Source: DATJPR01 sp035506295
GTDB lineage: Bacteria; Bacteroidota; Ignavibacteria; UBA10030; UBA6906
Length of the DNA stretch: 28,716 nt
Assembly: GCA_035506295.1 (NCBI GenBank)
Contig: DATJPR010000026.1
Coordinates: 1 to 28,716, forward strand
Direction of reading: 5' to 3'
Each line of letters opens with the position of its first letter. Positions within the stretch are counted from its first letter, which is position 1. The translations under genes and the position numbers were made by a program. The notes under the pieces were generated by a model. That model ran no database searches, had not been told where the DNA came from, and saw nothing but the letters and a program-made list of their open reading frames with translations. Below, one piece after another: positions 15,849 to 23,072 of the stretch.

Positions 15849-16943
15849 TCAGGCGCGGATGCGTTCAAAGGTGCTTTCAACGATTTTTCCGATGGCCTCG
15901 GGGTAGGTGAAACCGTACGTCCGTGCCGACCGGGCGAACCCTGCGTCGTCGGAGATGTCCGGGTTGGGATTCACCTCCAGAACATACGGGACGCCGGCTT
16001 TCGAGAGGCGGAAGTCCACGCGCGCATAGTCCCTGCACCCGACGATGTGGAAGCACCGGAGGGCGATCGCCTTCATTTCCGCTTCCAGGCGCGACGGCAG
16101 CTGGGCGGGACAGACGCCCTTCGTTCCGTCATAGGCGATGGTGCCGTGCATCCACTTCGCTTCGTAGGTGACGATCTTGCGCATGTTCTCCTTCAGGCCG
16201 GAGAAATCAATTTCGCTGATCGGCAGAACGAGCGGGCGGCGTGAGCCGAGGATTGCGACATTTAACTCGCGCCCATCGATGAATTCCTCGACCAGCGCGG
16301 GCTGATCGTATTCCTCAATGACATATTGCACCCGCCGGCGAAGTTCGGCGGGGGATTCGACGACGGAGCTGTCTTCGATGCCGACGCTCGCATCCTCGCT
16401 GGAGGGCTTCACGATCATGGGGAACGGAAGATCCGGGGCGGTGATCTTGTCGCCCGCACGGAAGACGCGGAAGCCCGGCGTCCTGATCCCGTGATAGGTC
16501 AGGAGCTCTTTGACGCGCGGCTTGTGCAAAGCCAAGCCGAGCGCCAGCGGACCGGCCCCCGTGTAGGCGATCTTCATCAGCTCATAGAGCCCGGCGACAT
16601 GCATTTCCTGGATCGCCTGGTTCTCCACGCACTCGACAAGATTGAAGATCACATCGGGCGGTTCGTTCTTCAGATAGTCGATCAGACGATACACATCCCC
16701 ATCGACGTTGAACGTCGTGGTCTTGTAACCGATCGAGTTCAGCGCATCCTTGATGTCGTCCATCTCCTCCACGACGCCGACCTCGGAGAGGTCGATCATC
16801 TCCCGCATCGACATCTTTTCTTTCTTCACTGACGACGCACGCTTTGCGAGCGTTCCGCTTTCGGTGATGGCAAAACGCGCTCGATCTTCGTCGACCGTAA
16901 CAGGTTGATTATAGAGGATGGAGACCCTGGTTTTCCTCGGCAT
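15849..16943 (-). CDS. ATP-grasp ligase, D-alanine-D-alanine ligase-like (copy 1)
   Basis: This 364-residue ATP-grasp carboxylate-amine ligase resembles D-Ala-D-Ala ligase but is divergent. Visible parts are an N-terminal strand VSILYNQPV, an unusual charged insertion at residues 24-60, DVIFNLVEC (97-105), the ATP-binding lysine in MIVKP (K179) with loop SSEDASVGIE (181-190), ALVEEFIDGREL (216-227), and metal ligands D310 (RVDFR) and E323/N325 (LEVNPNP). In true Ddl enzymes the last segment is typically EVN-LPG; here it reads NPNPDISDDAGFARSA, so substrate choice probably differs. It lies 32 bp after the second ATP-grasp gene and 4 nt before the acetyltransferase, inside the kamA cassette. 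It likely forms an amide bond between two amino acids; which ones is not determined. Confidence 0.88.
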   Translation of the reverse strand: MPRKTRVSILYNQPVTVDEDRARFAITESGTLAKRASSVKKEKMSMREMIDLSEVGVVEEMDDIKDALNSIGYKTTTFNVDGDVYRLIDYLKNEPPDVIFNLVECVENQAIQEMHVAGLYELMKIAYTGAGPLALGLALHKPRVKELLTYHGIRTPGFRVFRAGDKITAPDLPFPMIVKPSSEDASVGIEDSSVVESPAELRRRVQYVIEEYDQPALVEEFIDGRELNVAILGSRRPLVLPISEIDFSGLKENMRKIVTYEAKWMHGTIAYDGTKGVCPAQLPSRLEAEMKAIALRCFHIVGCRDYARVDFRLSKAGVPYVLEVNPNPDISDDAGFARSARTYGFTYPEAIGKIVESTFERIRA

Positions 16944-16975
16944 ACGCCACTTTCTGCTATAATACGTGATTTATT

Positions 16976-18091
16976 TCAATTCGCGATTTTCTCGCGATCC
17001 GGCTCGGGCATGAGCAGATGACAACGCCGCAGCGCGACGTCCAGAACTGCATTGATGAGTTGGCTGTATGTCATCCCGGCCGCGCGTGCGGCTTTCGGGA
17101 AACAGGAATTGTCTTCGGGCCGGGGGAGGATCCCCGGCAATGGATTGATCTCGAGAATGTGCGGACGTCCTGCATCGTCAAGACGAACATCGATGCGGGA
17201 CCAGTCGCGGCACCCGAGATGGCGATAGGCCTTGAGGCAATTATGTTCGATCTCCGCGCGCAGCGCCTCGTCGATGCGCGCCGGGCACTCGAAGATCTCC
17301 AGCGGGTTCTCCGCCTGGTCCCAGATCCATTTCGCTTCATACGAATAGATCGGGTTGACGCCGTCGGGCAGCGCGTCGAAGGAGATTTCGACGATGGGGA
17401 GCGCTCGCGCATCGGCGCCGTTCCCCAGGATGGCCACAGTGAATTCCCGGCCGGGAAGAAACTCCTCCACCAGTGCCGGCTGTCCGTACACGTCGAGGAC
17501 GGTCTCGATCTCGTGCTGGAGCTCGGCGGCCGACCGCACAACGCACGAGTTGTAGATCCCCTTGCTTGACCCTTCATGCAGCGGCTTCACGATCGCGGGG
17601 TAACCCGGCGACGAGGTGTGCAGATGATGGAGATCGCCGCGGGAAGTGACGACAGTGAACGGCGCCGTCGGGATCCCGTGATAGGCGAGGATCTCTTTGG
17701 TCCGCGCCTTGTCCAGGCAGAGGGCAAGCGTCAGGGGATCGGAGCCGAGGTACGGGATGCGGAGGAACTCGAGCATCGCCGGCACCTGCGCCTCGCGCGA
17801 GACGCCATGCAATCCTTCGGCGATGTTGAACACGAACATCGGCCGGAGCTTCCGCAGTTTCTCGAATGCGGACTCGTTCGCTTCGATCATCTCCACGAGA
17901 AACCGTTCTTCAAGCGCGACACGGACCGCATGAATCGTTTCGTGCGTGTCCCACTCTGCGAAGATGTCGTTGATGCGACCGGACCTGTCAGGGTTGCTGG
18001 CGTCGGCTGGAAGTGCCTGACCTGCGTGAGCAATCGAGGGAGGTGGAAGTTGATCGGAGGTGCTAACCGATTCGACTTTCTCGTTGTACAC
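16976..18091 (-). CDS. ATP-grasp ligase, D-alanine-D-alanine ligase-like (copy 2)
   Basis: This second ATP-grasp ligase opens the cassette and is closer to Ddl than copy 1. It has FVFNIAEGLHG (86-96), the ATP lysine in AIVKP (K169) with loop LHEGSSKGIY (171-180), ALVEEFLPGREF (206-217), metal ligands D301 and E314/N316, and EINPLPGI followed by FPKAA. The 371-residue length counts from a GTG at 18091. This start cuts off the first beta-strand: the in-frame codons just upstream encode SLALVYNEK, which looks like the Ddl N-terminus, yet no ATG, GTG or TTG lies upstream before the stop at 18197-18199. A CTG at 18142 has GGAGAA about 2-3 nt upstream and is a possible non-standard start. A good promoter lies at 18184-18211. 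The product probably condenses two amino acids. Confidence 0.87.
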   Translation of the reverse strand: MYNEKVESVSTSDQLPPPSIAHAGQALPADASNPDRSGRINDIFAEWDTHETIHAVRVALEERFLVEMIEANESAFEKLRKLRPMFVFNIAEGLHGVSREAQVPAMLEFLRIPYLGSDPLTLALCLDKARTKEILAYHGIPTAPFTVVTSRGDLHHLHTSSPGYPAIVKPLHEGSSKGIYNSCVVRSAAELQHEIETVLDVYGQPALVEEFLPGREFTVAILGNGADARALPIVEISFDALPDGVNPIYSYEAKWIWDQAENPLEIFECPARIDEALRAEIEHNCLKAYRHLGCRDWSRIDVRLDDAGRPHILEINPLPGILPRPEDNSCFPKAARAAGMTYSQLINAVLDVALRRCHLLMPEPDREKIAN

Positions 18092-18183
18092 CAGAGCAAG
18101 TGAAGCGGAAGAGCGGGAAGAATGTGGTACAGATGAGTCCAGAAATTCTCCGAGCTGTTGTACAGGCGCACTCCTTGTACGGA

Positions 18184-18211
18184 AATATAAGCATTTTCAA
18201 ATCCCTGTCAA
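18184..18211 (-). promoter_or_regulatory. Candidate sigma-70-type promoter of the ATP-grasp/GNAT/KamA cassette
   Basis: On the minus strand a perfect TTGACA (-35, 18206-18211) is followed after 16 bp by TATATT (-10, 18184-18189). The expected transcription start is near 18177. The region between recG and the first ATP-grasp gene is AT-rich compared with the rest of the window. This implies the cassette is transcribed separately from recG. Confidence 0.55.
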
Positions 18212-18269
18212 GAAAAAAGTGAGATTTCGCGAAAGAAAATGCACATCGTCGTGACCTCGCTTGAACGTC

Positions 18270-18306
18270 ATAACGGATATCCGACGGACATCCGAGTGTC
18301 CGTTAT
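18270..18306. repeat. Overlapping inverted repeats at the end of recG
   Basis: An outer inverted repeat ATAACGGA (18270-18277) / TCCGTTAT (18299-18306) encloses a second stem ACGGACA (18284-18290) / TGTCCGT (18297-18303) with a 6-nt loop. The ACGGA/TCCGT arms are shared, so alternative foldings compete. The repeat includes the recG stop codon (TAA at 18305-18303). No T-tract follows, so it could be a weak terminator, a processing site or a protein-binding palindrome. Confidence 0.4.
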
Positions 18307-20570
18307 CCTGCGGATGCGAGAGACGACTCTGAAGAGAATTGTTCGCGGAGAATTTTCCGGAGGGCAGCGTGACGAGAATCCTCGAGGAGCGGGTCACGCT
18401 CCGCCAGCGCGAACGCATCGTTGCGCGCGAGGTCGAGGAGCTCGGTGTCGGCGAGAATGTTGGCGACCTTGAATTCCGGTATTCCACTCTGCCGCGTCCC
18501 GAAATAGTCGCCGGGCCCGCGCAACCGGAGATCCATCTCCGCGATCTGAAAGCCGTCGGTGGTGGCGACCATCGATGCGAGGCGGCGTTCCGCGAGTCGG
18601 TGTTCCTCTTCCGACGGATCCGCAGCGCGACGCGTGCGTCGGCTGCGCTGCGCGATCCACCGTTTGGTGAGCAGTATGCAGTACGACTGCTCCGCTCCTC
18701 TCCCGACACGGCCGCGCAACTGGTGCAGCTGTGAAAGGCCGAACCGCTCCGCGTCCTCCACCACCATCACGGTCGCGTTCGGCACGTCGATCCCGACTTC
18801 AATCACCGTGGTGGCCACCAGGATATCGCATGCCTTGCTCTTGAAGGCCGCCATGACGGATTCCTTTTCCGCCGAAGGCATCCGCCCGTGCAACAGTCCG
18901 ACACGCAGCTCGGGGAACACGTCACCTTGCAGGTGACGCATGAACGTCGTCGCGGCCTTGAGCTCCACCGATTCCGAATCTTCGATCAACGGATACACAA
19001 AGTACGCCTGCCGTCCCTTTCTCACCTGCTCCCGCACGAACTCGTACACCTCCTTCCTCGCATCGTCATCGCGCAACAGCGTCTGAATCCGCTGACGGTC
19101 CTTCGGCATTTCGTTGATCACCGAGACATCGAGATCGCCATAGAGGGTCAGCGAGAGCGTGCGCGGGATCGGCGTCGCGGTCATCACCAGGACGTCCGGG
19201 TTCGTTCCCTTCCCGCGGATCGCAGCGCGCTGCAACACGCCGAACCTGTGCTGCTCATCGATCACCACGAAGCCCAGCCGGTGAAACGCCACGTCTTTTT
19301 CCAACAGCGCGTGCGTGCCGACGACGATCGACGCCCGCCCTTCACGAATGTCCTCAAGGATCTCGCGTCGGAGAACCGAACGCTGGGCGCCCACCAGAAG
19401 ACGGACGATTACCGGCATGGTCCCGAGCAGCGACGTAAGCGTCGCGTAATGCTGCTCCGCGAGAACTTCGGTGGGAGCAAGGAACGCGGACTGATATCCG
19501 TTGTCGGCCGCGATGAGCATCGCCAGCAGTGCGACGATCGTTTTTCCGCTGCCGACGTCTCCTTGCAGCAGCCGGTTCATCGGATGATCGGCGGCCATGT
19601 CCGCGGAGATTTCCCTGATCACGCGAACTTGGGCGCGGGTGAGTTCAAACGGGAGCGCGTCTACCAGCTGCCTGGCCAACGGGCTCCGCGTTGCGAACAC
19701 GATGCCGCTGTGATCCGATCTCCGCTCCCTGCGCGTGAGCGCAAGTTTCAACTGGAAGAGAAAGAACTCCTGATACTTCAGACGGTGCAGGGACGGCGGA
19801 AGGTCCGCGGTCGACCTGGGCATGTGCACGCCTTCAAGGGCTTCGGCCAGAGATCGCAGGGAACGGGTGGTGAGAATCTCCATCGGGAGAAAGTCCTGGA
19901 TCCGGCCGCGCGAAGCTTCGAGCGCACGGTGGATCGCGCGGCGGAACCCGGCGCTGTCAAACCCGACGCGCGCCAGGTCCTGCCCGGAGGGATACAGGGG
20001 AACGAGCCCCCCCGTGTTGTACGTTTTGCTCCAATCGACGTCATCGTATTTCTCGTCGTTGTCCGTCTCTGTTGCCGTTTCTGCCTCCCTGATCTTGTCG
20101 ATATCGGGGTGGACAAACTGCAGCACGCCGCCATACAGGGTCGGCTGGCCTGAGACAGCCAGAAGCTCTCCGATGCGAAACGCCGACCTCCAATACTGAA
20201 CGCCCCCGAACCAGACACATTGCACGGTCCCCGTCTGATCGCCGAGAACCATGATCAACCGCGCTTTGCCTTTCGCGCCGATGAGACGGAACGAGCGGAC
20301 GTCACCGACGACGGTCACATCGCGCCGGGTGTCGGCACTCGCCTCTGCCATCGGTGGAGCGTACGCGCTGGACGAGGCGATCTTTCGCAGCTCCCCGATC
20401 TTGACAACGTCGGTCCGGTCGAGATACCGGCGGGGGACATGGAAGAGCAGGTCGTGGACGGTTCGGATGCCGTACTTCTCGAGCGCGACCGCGCGTTTGG
20501 GACCGATCCCTTTGAGAAACTGGATCGGTTGAGTGAGCACATCAGAGGAAGGTTGAGCGTTGGCCGGCAT
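18303..20570 (-). CDS. recG: ATP-dependent DNA helicase RecG
   Basis: RecG remodels stalled replication forks and Holliday junctions. The 755-residue protein has the family order. An N-terminal FLKGIGPKRAVALEKYGI segment (helix-hairpin-helix-like) and a wedge/OB domain come first. Then the superfamily 2 helicase core follows: Walker A GDVGSGKT near residue 337, DEQHRFGVLQR near 437, TATPIPRTLSLT near 461 and the motif VI stretch LRGRVGRGAEQS near 618. Length is slightly above the E. coli protein. The ATG at 20570 has no Shine-Dalgarno sequence, and a predicted promoter ends only 5 nt upstream, so the mRNA may be leaderless. An in-frame GTG at 20540 is an alternative start just before the conserved region. 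It is divergent from the DedA gene and followed by the kamA cassette, which has its own promoter. Confidence 0.97.
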   Translation of the reverse strand: MPANAQPSSDVLTQPIQFLKGIGPKRAVALEKYGIRTVHDLLFHVPRRYLDRTDVVKIGELRKIASSSAYAPPMAEASADTRRDVTVVGDVRSFRLIGAKGKARLIMVLGDQTGTVQCVWFGGVQYWRSAFRIGELLAVSGQPTLYGGVLQFVHPDIDKIREAETATETDNDEKYDDVDWSKTYNTGGLVPLYPSGQDLARVGFDSAGFRRAIHRALEASRGRIQDFLPMEILTTRSLRSLAEALEGVHMPRSTADLPPSLHRLKYQEFFLFQLKLALTRRERRSDHSGIVFATRSPLARQLVDALPFELTRAQVRVIREISADMAADHPMNRLLQGDVGSGKTIVALLAMLIAADNGYQSAFLAPTEVLAEQHYATLTSLLGTMPVIVRLLVGAQRSVLRREILEDIREGRASIVVGTHALLEKDVAFHRLGFVVIDEQHRFGVLQRAAIRGKGTNPDVLVMTATPIPRTLSLTLYGDLDVSVINEMPKDRQRIQTLLRDDDARKEVYEFVREQVRKGRQAYFVYPLIEDSESVELKAATTFMRHLQGDVFPELRVGLLHGRMPSAEKESVMAAFKSKACDILVATTVIEVGIDVPNATVMVVEDAERFGLSQLHQLRGRVGRGAEQSYCILLTKRWIAQRSRRTRRAADPSEEEHRLAERRLASMVATTDGFQIAEMDLRLRGPGDYFGTRQSGIPEFKVANILADTELLDLARNDAFALAERDPLLEDSRHAALRKILREQFSSESSLASAG

Positions 20571-20575
20571 GGTGG

Positions 20576-20604
20576 AAGATACCTGTCTGCTGCAGCAGTT
20601 TCAA
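20576..20604 (-). promoter_or_regulatory. Candidate recG promoter, possibly leaderless
   Basis: TTGAAA (20599-20604) and TATCTT (20576-20581) lie 17 bp apart on the minus strand; the spacer contains the palindrome CTGCTGCAGCAG. The -10 box ends 5 nt before the ATG, so transcription would begin at about the A of the start codon. Confidence 0.4.
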
Positions 20605-20637
20605 GGGTTGCGTTCGATCCGACCACCGCTATGTATA

Positions 20638-20666
20638 TTGTCTCTTTGGTTCAAAGGTCTTATCTT
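20638..20666 (+). promoter_or_regulatory. Candidate promoter for the DedA gene
   Basis: TTGTCT (20638-20643) and TATCTT (20661-20666) are spaced by 17 bp. The transcript would start near 20673, leaving a leader of about 138 nt that contains a 7-bp inverted repeat (GCCGGTT at 20707-20713, AACCGGC at 20770-20776) and a small GCGGG/CCCGC hairpin near 20732-20746. The rest of the 240-bp recG-dedA gap shows nothing else. Confidence 0.35.
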
Positions 20667-20810
20667 GGCGGCATGGTTTTTCTCCGATGGTCTGCATGCC
20701 GATAGCGCCGGTTCTCCGCAATCAGAGAAGAGCGGGCATGTCCCGCGGCCCATTGTTGAACATGGCGGAAACCGGCTCCCCCGCAATTCTGTAACAACAA
20801 AGAACGTCTC

Positions 20811-21449
20811 GTGGAACAGTCGATGTTCGCTCTGCTGCCGCAACTCCCGACCCTTGAGGAAATCGTCGTCTGGGGAGGATATGCCGGACTGTTCCTGATC
20901 ATCTATGCCGAAACCGGTCTCCTGATCGGTTTTTTTCTTCCCGGCGATTCCGTCCTGGTGACGGCGGGCCTCCTCATTGCCAGCGGCCATGTCCCGATGA
21001 ACGTCACTCTCCTCATCCTGCTCCTGTGCGTTGCCGCGATCTCCGGCGATGCCACCGGCTATTGGATAGGCGTAAGGACCGGTCAGGCGTTGTACCATCG
21101 ACCACAGAGCAGGTTCTTCCGCCGCGACCATCTTCTCAAGGCGAAGGAGTTCTACGAGAAATACGGCGGCATCACGATCGTTCTTGCGCGGTTTATGCCG
21201 TTCGTCCGGACCTTCGCACCCGTCGTTGCGGGCGTCGGCGAGATGAAGTACCGGAGGTTTGCGTTGTTCAATGTGTTCGGGGGGATCGGCTGGGTGGTCA
21301 GCATGATCCTTCTCGGGTACTACCTCGGGCAGACGGTTCCCGGGATCGAGCGGCACATCGAATATATCATTGTCATCGTCGTGCTGGTCTCCGTGCTCCC
21401 GATGATCATCAAGTACCTGCAGCACAGGATGCGAAAGGAATCCGTCTGA
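20811..21449 (+). CDS. DedA family membrane protein
   Basis: This 212-residue polytopic inner-membrane protein is of the DedA (SNARE-associated/VTT) family; members act in lipid flipping, membrane potential maintenance and drug tolerance. Visible signatures are YAETGLLIGFFLPGDSVLVT (acidic residue near position 34 and the LPGD element), GDATGYWIGVRTG, the long amphipathic FYEKYGGITIVLARFMPFVR stretch with its functional arginines, then TFAPVVAGVGEM. The first in-frame start is a GTG at 20811; an ATG at 20823 is equally possible, and neither has a good Shine-Dalgarno sequence. It is divergent from recG and 78 bp upstream of an amino-acid permease. The family call is firm, the transported lipid or role unknown. 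Confidence 0.93.
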   Translation: MEQSMFALLPQLPTLEEIVVWGGYAGLFLIIYAETGLLIGFFLPGDSVLVTAGLLIASGHVPMNVTLLILLLCVAAISGDATGYWIGVRTGQALYHRPQSRFFRRDHLLKAKEFYEKYGGITIVLARFMPFVRTFAPVVAGVGEMKYRRFALFNVFGGIGWVVSMILLGYYLGQTVPGIERHIEYIIVIVVLVSVLPMIIKYLQHRMRKESV

Positions 21450-21527
21450 CGGCGGCCAGGACGGCAATCGCTGACGGCATGATCTGACCTGCACCATCGC
21501 GCTGCCCATTCATGAAGGAGTCTTCCC

Positions 21528-23039
21528 ATGGGAAATCCGCTCTTCGCGAGAAAACCTCTTGAGCTTCTCCTGGAAGAGATGAAGGGGGAAAACCGGCTCA
21601 GACGGATTCTCGGCCCTGTGACGCTCACCAGTCTCGGCGTCGGAGCGGTGATCGGCACGGGCATCTTCGTCCTGACCGGCGTGGCTGCGGTCGACCGGGC
21701 GGGCCCGGGGGTCGTCCTTTCATTTGTCGTCTCCGGCATCGCCTGCATCTTCGCCGCGCTCTGTTACGCGGAGTTCGCATCGATGGCTCCGGTTGCCGGC
21801 TCGGCGTACACGTATGCCTATGCAACGCTTGGAGAGCTGTTCGCCTGGATCATCGGATGGGACCTCGTGCTCGAGTATGCCGTCGGCTCCTCCACGGTCG
21901 CCCACGGTTGGTCGGCCCATTTCCAGGACCTGCTCAAAAGCTTCGGCATCATAGTCCCTCCCGCCTTCGCCAGCGCTCCCTTCGACTTCAACACTTCGAC
22001 GCAGAGTTTCTTCGCTACGGGCGCATACTTCGACGTCGCTGCCATTGTCATCACATTTGTCATCACGGCGGTCCTGGTGAAAGGGATCAGGGAAAGCGCC
22101 AGCTTCAACGCGGGGATGGTGGCGGTGAAAATCACCATCGTCCTGTTCGTGATTGTCGTCGGCGCGTTCTACATCAACCCGGCAAACTGGACGCCCTTCG
22201 CGCCGTATGGGTATACGGGCGTGAGCTTCTTCGGTCACACTTTGTTCGGGCAAACCGGACCGGGCGGAGCTCCCCTCGGCATCCTCGCCGGAGCCGCGAT
22301 CATCTTCTTTGCGTACATCGGGTTCGATTCCGTCTCCACGCATGCGGAAGAGGCGAAGAGACCACAGCGAGATGTCCCGATCGGCATCATCGCATCGCTG
22401 ATCATCTGTACCGTCCTCTACGTCGCGGTCTCGGGCATCCTGACCGGCATGATCCCTTACACCAAGATCAACATCAACGCCCCGGTGTCGGACGCGTTTG
22501 CGCAGGTCGGTCTGCCGTGGGCGCAGCGGATCATCGACGTCGGTGCGATCACCGGCATTACGTCGGTCCTTCTCGTGATGATGCTCAGCCAGCCCCGCGT
22601 GTTGCTCGCGATGGCGCGCGACGGCCTGATCCCGACATCCTTCTTCGGCGCCGTGCACACGAAATTCCGCACGCCCTACAAGTCGACGATCCTCACCGGT
22701 CTTTTCGTGGCGTTGATGTCCGCGCTTCTTCCTCTCCGCTTCCTGGCGGAGCTCACCAACATCGGGACCCTGCTCGCCTTCGTCATCGTGTGCTCGGCGG
22801 TCCTCATCATGCGCCGCACGCACCCCAACGCGGAGCGCCCCTTCCGCGCGCCGTGGGTGCCGTTTATTCCGATCATGGGCATCCTCTCCTGCCTGCTCCT
22901 GATGTTCTCGCTCCCGGTGGAAAATTGGTGGCGGCTCATCGTCTGGCTGCTCGTCGGGTTCGGCATCTACTTCAGCTACGGCCGGCGGCATAGCGTCATG
23001 GCCAGGCTTCGCGCGGAGGAGGCAAGAAAGACCGCGTAG
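21528..23039 (+). CDS. APC superfamily amino acid permease (cationic amino acid transporter-like)
   Basis: This 503-residue transporter has 12 or more hydrophobic segments. The substrate-binding first helix reads GVGAVIGTGIFVLTGVAA, and the sixth-helix region has FFAYIGFDSVSTHAEEAKRP, both typical of the CAT branch of the APC superfamily. Near the end, THPNAERPFRAPWVPFIP is the usual C-terminal loop. It presumably imports or exchanges amino acids at the inner membrane; substrate specificity is not readable. The ATG at 21528 has AAGGAG about 8 nt upstream. A second, more distant APC permease follows after 33 bp, so they are likely co-transcribed. A 644-codon antisense open frame over it is a shadow. 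Confidence 0.93.
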   Translation: MGNPLFARKPLELLLEEMKGENRLRRILGPVTLTSLGVGAVIGTGIFVLTGVAAVDRAGPGVVLSFVVSGIACIFAALCYAEFASMAPVAGSAYTYAYATLGELFAWIIGWDLVLEYAVGSSTVAHGWSAHFQDLLKSFGIIVPPAFASAPFDFNTSTQSFFATGAYFDVAAIVITFVITAVLVKGIRESASFNAGMVAVKITIVLFVIVVGAFYINPANWTPFAPYGYTGVSFFGHTLFGQTGPGGAPLGILAGAAIIFFAYIGFDSVSTHAEEAKRPQRDVPIGIIASLIICTVLYVAVSGILTGMIPYTKININAPVSDAFAQVGLPWAQRIIDVGAITGITSVLLVMMLSQPRVLLAMARDGLIPTSFFGAVHTKFRTPYKSTILTGLFVALMSALLPLRFLAELTNIGTLLAFVIVCSAVLIMRRTHPNAERPFRAPWVPFIPIMGILSCLLLMFSLPVENWWRLIVWLLVGFGIYFSYGRRHSVMARLRAEEARKTA

Positions 23040-23072
23040 CACCGGCAACGGAGCGACCTCCCGGAGGAATCG

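Noticed and set aside
16976..18091. The two ATP-grasp genes as a recent tandem duplication
   Set aside because: They share the fold and some motifs but differ throughout, including the substrate-site segment and N-terminal region.
17887..18171. 94-codon minus-strand frame starting with GTG right after AAGGA at the cassette promoter
   Set aside because: Its product matches nothing and is out of frame with the ATP-grasp protein; it probably reflects the AT-rich leader and the coding shadow, though it was considered as the missing N-terminus.
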